The translations under genes were made by a program, and so were the position numbers. A stretch of 64,000 bases of DNA from Egicoccus sp. AB-alg2 (lineage in GTDB: Bacteria > Actinomycetota > Nitriliruptoria > Nitriliruptorales > Nitriliruptoraceae), in the NCBI RefSeq assembly GCF_041821065.1, contig NZ_JBGUAX010000004.1:248001-312000 (forward strand). Reading direction: 5' to 3'. Below the pieces are notes generated by a model. It worked only from the letters and a program-made list of their open reading frames with translations. It did not search any database and was not told the origin of the DNA. This document shows, piece by piece, positions 8,160-16,393 of this stretch; position 1 is the stretch's first letter; each line of letters starts with the position of its first letter.

Positions 8160-9021
8160 AGGCGCCGCGCGCGGCCGTCGACGCGGCGGCCAGCCCCATG
8201 GTCTGGGCGTCGACGTTGGCGTGGACGTGCGCGCGGGCGGTCGGCTCGAGCCGGCCGCTGAGCCGGCGCCACAGGTCGACGGAGACCGTGCCCTCCCAGT
8301 CGTCGGGCAGCAGTTCCACCGGGAGCCCGGGGTCGACGTAGGGCAGCTTTCGCCATTCGTGCAGTGCGGTGACGTAGGCGACGAAGGCGCCGACCGGGTC
8401 CTGTTCCGGCGGGTGCTGCTCCTGCGCGGCCAGGACGGGGGCGAACTCCGCCACGTAGTCGCGGTGGACGGTGCGGATCGCCTCGACGTCCCAGCAGCGC
8501 GTCACGAGGCGGCGGACGTCGTCGAATCCGTCGTAGTCGCCGAGGAACAGATCGACGTGGGCCTCGAGCCCCAACGAGGCCACCATGTCGCGGGTCGCCT
8601 CGAGCTCGCGGCGCGGCGCGATCCACAAGCCGCCGCCGAGGTTGCCGTAGCCGAGCCACTCCAGGCGGCTGCGCAGCTGATGGCGTTTGGCCCGGATCTC
8701 CTCGGGGACCGAGAAGCTCGCGATCACCCAGCCGTCCTGCAGTCGCGCCGGCTCGAGCAGCGACGCGATGCGCTCGTCACCTTCGGCCAGCAGTTGCGCG
8801 GCCGTCTCGGTCAGCTCGTAGCCGACCCGTCCGCCGATCTGGCGCCGCACCAGCAGGCCCTTGCGCGAGAACCGCGACACCGACAGCCGGACCGCGGCCT
8901 CCTCGACGCCCAACGGCGCGGACAGGCGCACGAGGTCCGCGACGGCGATCCAGCCGCCCAGATCACGGACGAAGGCGCCGTACAGGTCGAGCAGGACGGA
9001 TCTCGACTGCCGCTGCCGCAT
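8158..9021 (-). CDS. PaaX family transcriptional regulator
   Basis: A 287-residue PaaX-type repressor. PaaX proteins bind aryl-CoA esters such as phenylacetyl-CoA to relieve repression. The N-terminal winged helix starts SVLLDLYGAFVRDLGGWI and includes VRLSVSRFSRKGLLVRR. The central segment VPEEIRAKRHQLRSRLEWLGYGNLGGGLWIAPR is diagnostic of the family. ATG 9021 is chosen at the start of the conserved region, with GAGGAAGG upstream. It lies within the aromatic-CoA island and follows a thioesterase gene on the same strand. A natural guess is that it senses a benzoyl-type CoA ester and controls the flanking operons. Confidence 0.9.
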   Translation of the reverse strand: MRQRQSRSVLLDLYGAFVRDLGGWIAVADLVRLSAPLGVEEAAVRLSVSRFSRKGLLVRRQIGGRVGYELTETAAQLLAEGDERIASLLEPARLQDGWVIASFSVPEEIRAKRHQLRSRLEWLGYGNLGGGLWIAPRRELEATRDMVASLGLEAHVDLFLGDYDGFDDVRRLVTRCWDVEAIRTVHRDYVAEFAPVLAAQEQHPPEQDPVGAFVAYVTALHEWRKLPYVDPGLPVELLPDDWEGTVSVDLWRRLSGRLEPTARAHVHANVDAQTMGLAAASTAARGA

Positions 9022-9097
9022 CGTGCGCCCTTCCTCGCAGCCGGGCAGAGGGTAGGCGACCCGGTGACGACAGCGGGGTGTCGTGGCGTGCTCCGAG

Positions 9098-9496
9098 TCA
9101 GACCGTCCCACCCTCGAGCAGGGCTTTGCGCACGTGCTCGGGTACCTCGAGGGGTCGGGCGTCTCCGCCCACCAGCACCGTGACCACCCGTCCTTCCGCG
9201 GCCAGGCCCCGCGGCGTCTGCAGCGTGAAGGCGTAGGTGATCGACGTGCGGCCGACGGCGGCCACGGCCAGCGTGGTCGTGACGTCGTCGCCGAACCGGA
9301 CCGACGTGCGGAAGTCGATCTCCAGGCGTGCCCGCGGGGTGTTGCCGAACGTGACCTCGACGATGTCCAGGCGACGGTGCAGTTCCAGCTCGGCGTGCTC
9401 GATGAACCGGATGGTCGTCGAGTAGTGCCAGATGCCGGCGGCATCGGTGTCCATCCATTCGAGCGGACGGGTGATCTCCACGCTTGCGGGGGGCAT
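9098..9496 (-). CDS. Hotdog-fold acyl-CoA thioesterase (4-hydroxybenzoyl-CoA thioesterase type)
   Basis: A single hotdog domain of 132 residues. The segment MDTDAAGIWHYSTTIRFIEHAE near the N-terminus matches the 4HBT/YbgC active-site region, where the aspartate of DTDAAG is catalytic. RLEIDFRTSVRFGDDV follows. ATG 9496 has GGAGG four bases upstream. It is transcribed with the PaaX gene, away from the aldehyde dehydrogenase operon, through a shared promoter region. It likely releases an aromatic or ring-opened acid from CoA, or rescues CoA from dead-end esters. Confidence 0.87.
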   Translation of the reverse strand: MPPASVEITRPLEWMDTDAAGIWHYSTTIRFIEHAELELHRRLDIVEVTFGNTPRARLEIDFRTSVRFGDDVTTTLAVAAVGRTSITYAFTLQTPRGLAAEGRVVTVLVGGDARPLEVPEHVRKALLEGGTV

Positions 9497-9506
9497 GCGT
9501 CCTCCG

Positions 9507-9536
9507 TTGACCGAAACTGACTGACCGGTTAGTCTA
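9507..9536. promoter_or_regulatory. Divergent promoter with TetR-like palindrome
   Basis: Rightward, TTGACC (9507-9512) and TAGTCT (9530-9535) are separated by 17 bases. Leftward, TAGACT occupies 9536-9531, so the two -10 boxes overlap. GACTGACCGGTTAGTC at 9519-9534 is a 16-bp palindrome with one mismatched pair and covers both -10 regions. The form is typical of TetR-family operators, but no TetR gene lies in this island. Confidence 0.6.
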
Positions 9537-9599
9537 GGGATTCGAGGTGCGTCGCGGGCGGGCGTCGCGCGGGTCGCGATTCCATCGGGAGGGAGCCGC

Positions 9600-11033
9600 A
9601 TGGCGGAGCTGTTCATCGACGGGCGTGAGGTGAAGAGCGAAGGCGACGAGCGGCTCGAGGTGCGGGACCCGGCCCGCCAGCAGGTCGTCGGCGACGTCCC
9701 CAACGCCGGCCCCGAGGCGGTCGACCGTGCCGTCCAGGCCGCACTGCGGGCCTTCGCGTCCTGGCGTCGGGTGCCGGCGGCGCAGCGCGGTGCCCTGCTG
9801 CTCGCCGGCGCGCACCGGGTCGCGGCGGCCGTCGACGAGCTGGCGCCGATGCTGACCGCCGAGCAGGGCAAGCCGCTGCGTGAGGCACACCTCGAGCTGC
9901 ACCGGTTCGTGGAGACGCTCGAACACTACGCCGGCCTGGCCCGGAACCTGCGCGGCCAGTCGGTCCCGGATCTCGACGACGGCGCCCGCGGTTTCGTCCT
10001 GAAGCGCCCGCTGGGGGTCGTGGCGGCCATCGTCCCGTGGAACTTCCCCACGACGCTGCTCGGCAACAAGCTCGGTCCGGCGCTGATCACCGGCAACACG
10101 GTGGTGGCCAAGCCCGACGAGACGACCCCCTTCGTCACGCTCCGGATCGCCGAACTCATGCACGACGCGGGGCTGCCGGCCGGCGTGTTCAACGTCGTCA
10201 CCGGTCTCGGCGAGGTGACGGGTGAGGCGCTCATCCGCCACCCGGACGTGCGCAAGGTCGCCTTCACCGGCTCGACGCCCGTGGGCAAGCACGTCATGTC
10301 CGCCGCGGCCGACCGCCTCGCACGGGTGACGCTCGAGCTGGGCGGCTCGGACCCGCTCATCATCTGCGCGGACGCCGACGTGGACGCGGCCATCAGCGCC
10401 GCCAGTATGGGGCGGTTCTTCAACTGCGGGCAGGCCTGCCTGGCGATCAAGCGGGTCTACGTGGAGGACGCGGTGGCCGACCGCGTGGTCGAGCAGTTGG
10501 CGGCCAAGGCCGGCCGGCTGCAGCTCGGGCCCGGCGACGTCAAGGGCACCCAGATCGGCCCCATGCACAGCGAGGAGGGACGCGACCTGCTGGCCGCGCA
10601 GCTGGCCGACGGCGTGGCGTCCGGGGGCGAGGTCGTCGCCGGTGGTGACCTCCCCGACGGCGAGGACCTCACGAAGGGCTGGTTCCACGCGCCGACCGTC
10701 GTGGCGGAGCCGTCGCACGACTCGCGGCTGGCCAGGGAGGAGACCTTCGGTCCGGTCCTGCCCGTGTGGCGCGTGTCGGACCTCGACGAGGCGGTCGAGC
10801 GGGCCAACGACTCGCCCTTCGGGCTCGGCTCGTCGGTGTGGACGTCGGACCTGCGCAAGGCCACGTACGCGATGGAGGCCCTCGACGCGGGTTACACGTG
10901 GGTCAACAGCCGGACCAAGGTCTACGACGAGCTGCCGTTCGGTGGGCTGAAGGAGTCCGGCTACGGCAAGGAGCACGGCATCGAGGCCCTGGACTTCTAC
11001 CAGGAGGCCAAGTCGGTGGTCGTGCGGGACTGA
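9600..11033 (+). CDS. NAD(P)-dependent aldehyde dehydrogenase
   Basis: A full-length aldehyde dehydrogenase of 477 residues. IVPWNFP and FTGSTPVGKHV form the cofactor site, LELGGSDP carries the general-base glutamate and FFNCGQACLAIKR holds the catalytic cysteine. ETFGPVLPV follows. ATG 9600 is preceded by GGGAGGGAG. It is the first gene after the divergent promoter and is followed 28 bases later by a benzoate-CoA-ligase-like gene, suggesting oxidation of an aromatic or ring-derived aldehyde to an acid that is then activated. Family membership is clear; the substrate is unknown. Confidence 0.93.
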   Translation: MAELFIDGREVKSEGDERLEVRDPARQQVVGDVPNAGPEAVDRAVQAALRAFASWRRVPAAQRGALLLAGAHRVAAAVDELAPMLTAEQGKPLREAHLELHRFVETLEHYAGLARNLRGQSVPDLDDGARGFVLKRPLGVVAAIVPWNFPTTLLGNKLGPALITGNTVVAKPDETTPFVTLRIAELMHDAGLPAGVFNVVTGLGEVTGEALIRHPDVRKVAFTGSTPVGKHVMSAAADRLARVTLELGGSDPLIICADADVDAAISAASMGRFFNCGQACLAIKRVYVEDAVADRVVEQLAAKAGRLQLGPGDVKGTQIGPMHSEEGRDLLAAQLADGVASGGEVVAGGDLPDGEDLTKGWFHAPTVVAEPSHDSRLAREETFGPVLPVWRVSDLDEAVERANDSPFGLGSSVWTSDLRKATYAMEALDAGYTWVNSRTKVYDELPFGGLKESGYGKEHGIEALDFYQEAKSVVVRD

Positions 11034-11061
11034 CCAGCACGGCGAGGGAGAGGGAGATCCC

Positions 11062-12606
11062 ATGCCCGTCGATCTGCGCACGAACGTCAGCCTGCTGTTG
11101 GAGCACAACCTCGAGGCCGGCCGCGGGCAGCAGGCCGCACTGATCACCGGCGACGACGAATCGCGCAGCTACGCGCAGCTGTACGTCGACGCGTGCCGGT
11201 TCGCGTCGCGGCTGCGCGACCTCGGCGTACGCCGCGAGGAACGGGTGCTGCTGGTCCTCGACGACACCCCCGTGTTCCACGCGGCCTTCCTCGGCGCCAT
11301 CCGCCTCGGCGCGGTCCCCGTGCCCGTGAACATCCTCGCCCGGCCACAGGACTACGCGTACTACCTCGACGACAGCTACGCGAACGTCGCGGTGGTGGAC
11401 GCGGCGCTCCTGGACAAGGTGCAGCCGCATCTGGCCGAGCGCCCACACGTCGAGCTGGTGGTCGCGAACGGGGACGTCCCCGACGGCGCCCACGCCGCAC
11501 AGGCCTGGCTGGAGGAGGGCGAGGACGAACTGGCGCCCGTGCGTACCCACCCCGACGATCCCGCCTTCTGGTTGTACAGCTCCGGCTCGACCGGCGCGCC
11601 CAAGGGCGTGGTCCACCTGCAGCACGACGTGGCCGTCACCTGCGAGAACTACGCCGGCCAGGTGCTGCAGCTCACGCAGGGCGAGGTCACGTTCTCCACC
11701 ACCAAGCTCTTCCACGCCTACGGGCTCGGCAACGGGCTGACGTTCCCCATGTGGGCGGGCGCGACGGCCGTGCAGCTCGTCGGCCGCCCGGCGCCGGATC
11801 GCGCCCTCGACCGCATCGAGCGGCACCGTCCCAGCGTCCTCTACTCCGTACCGACGCTCTACAACGCGATGCTCAACACCCCGGGCGTCCGCGAGCGCGA
11901 CCTGTCGTCGCTGCGCATCGGTGCGTCGGCCGCCGAGGCGCTGCCGCCGGAGGTGTGGCGACGCTGGCGGGAGCTGACCGGCACCGAGATCCTGGATGGG
12001 ATCGGTTCGACCGAGCTGCTGCACATCTACTGCTCGAACCGTCCGGGACAGTGCCGGCCAGGCACGTCCGGGTTCCCGGTGCCGGGCTACGAGCTGGAGA
12101 TCCGCGACCCGGAGACCGGAGTCGTGATCGACGGCACGGAGGCCGGCGAGCTGTGGGCCAAGGGCGACAGCGCCCTGGCCTACTACCACCACCAGCACGA
12201 GAAGACGAAGCGTTCGGTGGTCGGCGCCTGGTTCCGTACCGGCGACCGCTACCGCCGCGACGAGGCCGGTGCGTACGTCTACGAGGGCCGGGTCGACGAC
12301 ATGATGAAGGTCGGCGGCCTGTGGGTGAGTCCGATCGAGATCGAGAACCGGCTGATCGAGCACGAGGCCGTGCAGGAGGCCGCCGTCGTCGCCGCCGAGG
12401 AGGACGGCCTGACCCGCATCCGGGCCGTGGTCATCCTCCACGAAGGCCACGAGGGCAGCGAGGCCCTGGTCGGCGAGTTGCAGACCTGGTGCAAGGAGCG
12501 TCTGCAGCGCTACCAGTTCCCGCACGTCGTCGAGTTCGTCGATGACCTGCCGCGCACCTCCACCGGCAAGATCCAGCGCTACAAGCTGCGGGGGCGCCTG
12601 GCGTGA
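11062..12606 (+). CDS. Benzoate-CoA ligase family protein
   Basis: A complete 514-residue AMP-forming ligase. YSSGSTGAPKGVVH is the nucleotide-binding loop near residue 172. LFHAYGLGNGLTFP, EILDGIGSTELLHIY, FRTGDRY and the C-terminal lysine motif STGKIQRYKL complete the set of adenylation motifs. The pattern is that of benzoate-CoA ligases (BclA/BadA type), which form aroyl-AMP and then the CoA thioester. This is the second aryl-CoA ligase of the island, so at least two acids may be activated. An AGGGAGAGGGAG ribosome site precedes the ATG. Confidence 0.9.
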   Translation: MPVDLRTNVSLLLEHNLEAGRGQQAALITGDDESRSYAQLYVDACRFASRLRDLGVRREERVLLVLDDTPVFHAAFLGAIRLGAVPVPVNILARPQDYAYYLDDSYANVAVVDAALLDKVQPHLAERPHVELVVANGDVPDGAHAAQAWLEEGEDELAPVRTHPDDPAFWLYSSGSTGAPKGVVHLQHDVAVTCENYAGQVLQLTQGEVTFSTTKLFHAYGLGNGLTFPMWAGATAVQLVGRPAPDRALDRIERHRPSVLYSVPTLYNAMLNTPGVRERDLSSLRIGASAAEALPPEVWRRWRELTGTEILDGIGSTELLHIYCSNRPGQCRPGTSGFPVPGYELEIRDPETGVVIDGTEAGELWAKGDSALAYYHHQHEKTKRSVVGAWFRTGDRYRRDEAGAYVYEGRVDDMMKVGGLWVSPIEIENRLIEHEAVQEAAVVAAEEDGLTRIRAVVILHEGHEGSEALVGELQTWCKERLQRYQFPHVVEFVDDLPRTSTGKIQRYKLRGRLA

Positions 12607-12619
12607 CGCGCATGCGCGT
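12606..12619. repeat. 14-bp perfect palindrome after the ligase stop
   Basis: ACGCGCATGCGCGT begins at the final base of the ligase stop codon and lies in the short gap before the PaaI-type thioesterase gene. It is self-complementary across 14 bases but makes only a tight hairpin. It may be an operator, a weak attenuator or chance in GC-rich DNA. Confidence 0.3.
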
Positions 12620-12659
12620 GGCGTCGCCCGGTCGGAGCGGGTGAGCCGAGGAGGCGACC

Positions 12660-13151
12660 ATGGAGCAACCGCTGTCCGCGCTGGCGGTACTCGCGCGGCG
12701 ACTGGAGGCCGGCGAGGTCGTCCACCGTCCCGACGTGTCGGGCCTGGGACACGACACGTTCGTGCGCGAGACGCTGGGGCTGCGGTTCGACGAGTTCGCG
12801 CGCGACCGCATCGTGGGTCACCTCGAGCCGGGACCGCAACACTGGCAGAACGCCGGCATCGTGCACGGTGGCGTCTGGTGCGCCGTCGTGGAGACCCTGG
12901 CGTCCTGGGGTGCCGCCCTCCGCGTCGCGACGGCGGGACGCGAGGTGGTCGGCGTCAGCAACCGGACCGAGTTCCTGCGGCCCCACCGGACGGGCCGGAT
13001 CGACGCGGTGGCCAGCCTCGTCGACGAGGTCGGGCACCTGCAGTGGTGGGACGTCGTGCTGACCCGGGCACGTGACGGCGAGCCGGTCGCACGCGGCAGC
13101 GTCCGGTTGCAGCAGCTCCGGGCCCGCGCCGGCGCGACCGCTGCGGGCTGA
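12660..13151 (+). CDS. PaaI-type hotdog thioesterase
   Basis: A 163-residue hotdog protein of the PaaI / DHNA-CoA hydrolase type. The diagnostic segment is QNAGIVHGGVWCAVVETLASWGA near residues 61-84, followed by VGVSNRTEFLRPHRTGRI. PaaI enzymes hydrolyse ring-hydroxylated aryl-CoA esters. In this island it could release gentisate from gentisyl-CoA, or clear stalled esters. The start ATG follows GAGGAGG, and the gene ends in a TGATG overlap with the next one, so the two are coupled. Confidence 0.87.
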   Translation: MEQPLSALAVLARRLEAGEVVHRPDVSGLGHDTFVRETLGLRFDEFARDRIVGHLEPGPQHWQNAGIVHGGVWCAVVETLASWGAALRVATAGREVVGVSNRTEFLRPHRTGRIDAVASLVDEVGHLQWWDVVLTRARDGEPVARGSVRLQQLRARAGATAAG

Positions 13152-14698
13152 TGCCGCCCGACACCGGCTTCGCGCTCCCCGGCGGACTCGCCGTGCCGCC
13201 GCGCGTGGCGGTCGAGCTGCTCGGCGAGGCCGCCGACGCGCTCGACGGGCCGGTCCTCGCCACGGAGGTCAGCGGCGTGGAGGCCTTCGGGCTGCTCGCG
13301 GCCGTGGCCGCCAGGCGTCCCGGAACGCGCCTGGGTACCGGGGTCGTGCCCCTGGGATCGCGCAGCGAACCGGCCATGGCGATGGCCGCCACGACGGTCG
13401 CCGACGTCGCCGACGCCCCGTTCCTGCTGGGCGTCGGCGTGTCCACGCCGGCGGTCGTGGCGGGTTGGCACGGCGTCAGCCACACGCCCGGACGGGACGA
13501 GACCCGAGCCCGGCTGCGGACGCTGCGCGCCGTGCTCGACGGGGAACGGCGGGGCTCGTTCCGCCTCGCCTGGCCCCTCGGCCCCCGGGTGGGGGTGCTG
13601 CTCGGTGCGATGGGCCCGCGCATGACCGAGCTCGCGTTCGCGGAGACGGACGGCGTGATCGTCAACCACACGCCGCCCGACGCACTGCCCGTCCCACCCG
13701 AGGACCGCCGGCTGCTGGTGTACGTCTGGTTCCGCGCCGCGCCGGACGCCGAGCAGCGGGTCCGGCGCGAGCTCGTCTCCTACGCCACCGCCCCCGCCTA
13801 CGCGCGACACTTCGAGCGGCTGGGGTTCGGCGAGGACGTGGAGACGGTGGCACGCCTCCGCGCGGACGGGCGGTTGCGCGAGGCGCCAGAGCAGCTCTCG
13901 CACCGGCTCGTCGACGGCCTGTACGTGACCGAGCAGCGCCTGGCCGCGCGGCTCGAGGCCGTGCGCGCGGTCGGCGGGGTCCCGGTGGTCCTGCCGGTGA
14001 CTGGTGACGACCCGGTCCGTGACGTCCGCCACACGCTGCGTGTGCTCGGCGGGTCGACGAGCCCCGTGGACGCCCGCGACCGTCCCCGCTACCGACACGG
14101 GCGGACGCTACGCGACCGGCTCGTGGCGGCCCTGCGCGACGACGACCGCGGCGCCGACGACGTCGTCCTCCACGGACGGGACTACGCCGGGGCCGCGGTC
14201 GCCCTCGCCGTGGTCCGCGGTCGCGACGGGGACGCCGAGGTGCCCATGATCCTCCGCTCCACGGGGCTGCGCACGCACGCGAGCCAGTACGGCCTGCCCG
14301 GCGGCAAGACGGAAGCAGGGGAGACCGTCGAGGAGACCGCCCGCCGCGAGCTCGAGGAGGAGCTGGGGCTCGTGACCGGCCATGGCGACGTGCTCGGCCG
14401 GCTCCCGGCCGTCGTGACCCGCTCCGGCTTCCGCATCGTCCCCGTCGTGGTCTGGGTCGACGACCCGGCCGCCGTGCTGACCCCCGATCCGGGCGAGGTC
14501 GCCGAGGTCTACCGGCTGCCGCTGGCCGCGATCGCCGCGTCGCGGGTCGAGGCCGGCGGGGGCGGGTTCCCGATCCTGGGTACGGCGGTGTTCGCGCCGA
14601 CCGGCGAGATCCTGCAGCGGTTCCGTGACCTCCTCCTGGACCGGGCGGAGCCGGTCGGGGACGGCATGGTCAGCGAGCCGCCCTTCACCTGGCGTTGA
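13151..14698 (+). CDS. LLM flavin oxidoreductase fused to a Nudix (CoA-pyrophosphatase-like) hydrolase
   Basis: One uninterrupted frame of 515 residues joins two enzymes. Residues 1 to about 290 look like a luciferase-like monooxygenase (GTGVVPLGSRSEPAMAMAA, PFLLGVGVSTPAVVAGWHG, VGVLLGAMGPRM). From about 330 onward is a Nudix hydrolase with a complete Nudix box near residues 383-405 (GKTEAGE followed by RELEEELGL). Just before the box, RSTGLRTHASQYGLPGG matches the extra signature of CoA pyrophosphatases. This fusion is not one I know. It is coupled to the PaaI thioesterase by TGATG, so it may control CoA-ester or flavin pools in this pathway; that is inference. Confidence 0.85.
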   Translation: MPPDTGFALPGGLAVPPRVAVELLGEAADALDGPVLATEVSGVEAFGLLAAVAARRPGTRLGTGVVPLGSRSEPAMAMAATTVADVADAPFLLGVGVSTPAVVAGWHGVSHTPGRDETRARLRTLRAVLDGERRGSFRLAWPLGPRVGVLLGAMGPRMTELAFAETDGVIVNHTPPDALPVPPEDRRLLVYVWFRAAPDAEQRVRRELVSYATAPAYARHFERLGFGEDVETVARLRADGRLREAPEQLSHRLVDGLYVTEQRLAARLEAVRAVGGVPVVLPVTGDDPVRDVRHTLRVLGGSTSPVDARDRPRYRHGRTLRDRLVAALRDDDRGADDVVLHGRDYAGAAVALAVVRGRDGDAEVPMILRSTGLRTHASQYGLPGGKTEAGETVEETARRELEEELGLVTGHGDVLGRLPAVVTRSGFRIVPVVVWVDDPAAVLTPDPGEVAEVYRLPLAAIAASRVEAGGGGFPILGTAVFAPTGEILQRFRDLLLDRAEPVGDGMVSEPPFTWR

Positions 14699-14820
14699 GC
14701 TCGGCGGCAGGTGTCGATGTCGAGGCGCCAGACCGTACGGCGGCCGTTGAGGTCCCAGCGGCGACAGGCGTCGTGCACCTACGGCGGTTCCGCCCTGTTG
14801 GTCACGCGACCATGTGCCAG

Positions 14821-14917
14821 CGCGCCCACCCACTCCCTGACGATGGCCAGGTTTCGAGCATGCCGACTGCGGGGGCGAACCGCGCGTCCGCCCACTCCCT
14901 GAGCATGGCCAGGTTCC
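14821..14917. repeat. Imperfect direct repeat, two copies 62 bases apart
   Basis: Copy 1 at 14821-14855 and copy 2 at 14883-14917 share CGCG, CCCACTCCCTGA and ATGGCCAGGTT with about five differences in 35 bases. A third partial start (CCGCGCGCC) appears near 14942. The unit is not obviously coding. It could be part of a dispersed genomic repeat or an RNA structure. Confidence 0.6.
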
Positions 14918-15136
14918 CGGCGTGGCGACGTCCGGGCCGGACCGCGCGCCAAACCGTCGGCACTGGGTCGGACGAGCGACGCACGGTCGGCCCAGCGGGG
15001 CACCGGTGCGTCGGTGGCTCGACCATGCGTCACCGGCTCGACATCGAGGTTGCCTCGACCCTCCCCGGGCTGTGTGACGCGCGCACCGCTCTGTTACGCC
15101 GGACACGCATCGGTGCTGATCTGGCGTCACACCGAC

Positions 15137-15159
15137 GCGTTGACGTCGCAGGTCAACGC
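15137..15159. promoter_or_regulatory. Inverted repeat, upstream operator candidate of gentisate operon
   Basis: GCGTTGAC and GTCAACGC are perfect 8-bp arms around seven bases. The element lies about 75 bases upstream of the predicted -35 region and has the size of an activator or distal operator site. Confidence 0.45.
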
Positions 15160-15196
15160 CGCAACCGTTACCTCCCGCCGCCGGCCGTTCTGACTG

Positions 15197-15238
15197 GCGG
15201 AACAGACCGTTCCGCTTCGGGGAAGCCTGGCATAGCGT
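15197..15238 (+). promoter_or_regulatory. Gentisate operon promoter with IclR-like operator
   Basis: GCGGAAC-AGACC-GTTCCGC (15197-15215) is a perfect 7-bp inverted repeat with a five-base centre, similar in form to IclR-family operators rich in GGAAC/GTTCC. It overlaps a candidate -35 TTCCGC (15210-15215), followed after 17 bases by TAGCGT (15233-15238), 40 bases before the dioxygenase start. The convergent IclR gene at the end of the operon is the obvious regulator. Confidence 0.5.
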
Positions 15239-15277
15239 GGATGACGTCAGAGCCCCGCGACCCACGAGGGCAGTGTG

Positions 15278-16393
15278 ATGAGCACCGTCGAATCGCCCGT
15301 GAAGTTGCAGGCCGTCGACGCGCCGGACCAGCCGGACCGGACGCCGCAGCTCGAGGAGCTCTACCGCGGCTTCGAGTCCGAGCTGCTGGTGCCGCTGTGG
15401 ACCGAGATCGGCGACCTCATGCCGTTCTCGCCGGTCTCGAACGCCGTCGCCCACCGTTGGCGCTGGAAGCATCTCGTCGCCCTCGCCGAGCAGGCGGGCG
15501 ACCTCGTGCCGGTCGGGCGGGGCGGCGAACGGCGCGCGATCGCGCTCGCCAACCCGGGGCTCGGCGGCCGCCCGTTCGCCACGCCGACCCTGTGGGCCGC
15601 CATCCAGTACCTCAACCCGCGCGAAGACGCGCCCGTCCATCGCCACACCCAGCACGCCTTCCGGTTCGTCGTCGAGGGCGAAGGGGTCTGGACGGTCGTG
15701 GATGGCGACCCGGTGGGCATGCGGCGCGGTGACTTCCTGCCGCAGGCGGGCTGGCACTGGCACGGCCACCACAACCTCAGCACGTCGCCCATGGCCTGGA
15801 TCGACGGGCTCGACATCCCCTTCGCCCGCTACGTGGAGTCGACCTTCTTCGAGTTCGGCCCGGACGAGGTCGAGTCCCGCGAAGCCCCGGAGTACTCGCG
15901 CGCCGAGCGGCTGTGGGCCCACCCGGGGTTGCGTCCGCTCACCAACGTGCAGCCGACGCCGAACTCCCCGCTGCTGGCCTACCGGTGGGAGTACACGAAC
16001 CGGGCGCTCGACGAGCAGCTGGCACTCGAGGACGAGGGCTACACGGCGACGATCGAGCCGGGCCACGCGGCCATCCGCTACGTGAACCCGACCACCGGCG
16101 GTGACGTCATGCGCACGCTGCGGGCCGAGTTCCACCGTCTCGCCCGGGACACGCGAACCGCCACGCGGCGGGAAGCCGGCTCGTCGGTCTTCCAGGTCTT
16201 CGACGGCACCGGGCGGATCACCGTCGGTGACACCACCTGGGACGTCGAGCGTGGCGACCTGTTCGTGGTGCCCTCGTGGCAGCCGCTGACCGCCGAGACC
16301 GAGGACGGCATCGACCTGTTCCGCTTCAGCGACGCCCCGATCCTCGAACGGCTGGGGATGGACCGGGCCGAGATCGAAGGAAACGCCCAGTGA
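15278..16393 (+). CDS. Gentisate 1,2-dioxygenase
   Basis: A 371-residue bicupin. The N-terminal cupin carries the iron ligands in PVHRHTQHAFRF and GWHWHGHHN. The C-terminal cupin includes SSVFQVFDGTGRITVGDTTW and RGDLFVVPSWQPL. Family members use Fe(II) and O2 to open gentisate to maleylpyruvate. A GTG at 15275 is also possible, but ATG 15278 is better spaced from GAGGG at 15266-15270. The following two genes overlap in turn and encode the rest of the gentisate pathway, so this call is strong. The operon is probably IclR-controlled. Confidence 0.93.
   Translation: MSTVESPVKLQAVDAPDQPDRTPQLEELYRGFESELLVPLWTEIGDLMPFSPVSNAVAHRWRWKHLVALAEQAGDLVPVGRGGERRAIALANPGLGGRPFATPTLWAAIQYLNPREDAPVHRHTQHAFRFVVEGEGVWTVVDGDPVGMRRGDFLPQAGWHWHGHHNLSTSPMAWIDGLDIPFARYVESTFFEFGPDEVESREAPEYSRAERLWAHPGLRPLTNVQPTPNSPLLAYRWEYTNRALDEQLALEDEGYTATIEPGHAAIRYVNPTTGGDVMRTLRAEFHRLARDTRTATRREAGSSVFQVFDGTGRITVGDTTWDVERGDLFVVPSWQPLTAETEDGIDLFRFSDAPILERLGMDRAEIEGNAQ

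Larger units (their letters stand above)
14699..15277. other. Long intergenic region upstream of the gentisate operon
   Basis: No convincing gene was found in these 579 bases. The left part holds two imperfect direct repeats (listed separately). The right part holds two inverted repeats and a promoter for the gentisate dioxygenase. Short frames here lack ribosome sites and their translations merely echo the DNA repeats. Confidence 0.6.

Noticed and set aside
14699-15277. Short reading frames in the long intergenic region
   Set aside because: They mirror the DNA direct repeats and lack start signals.
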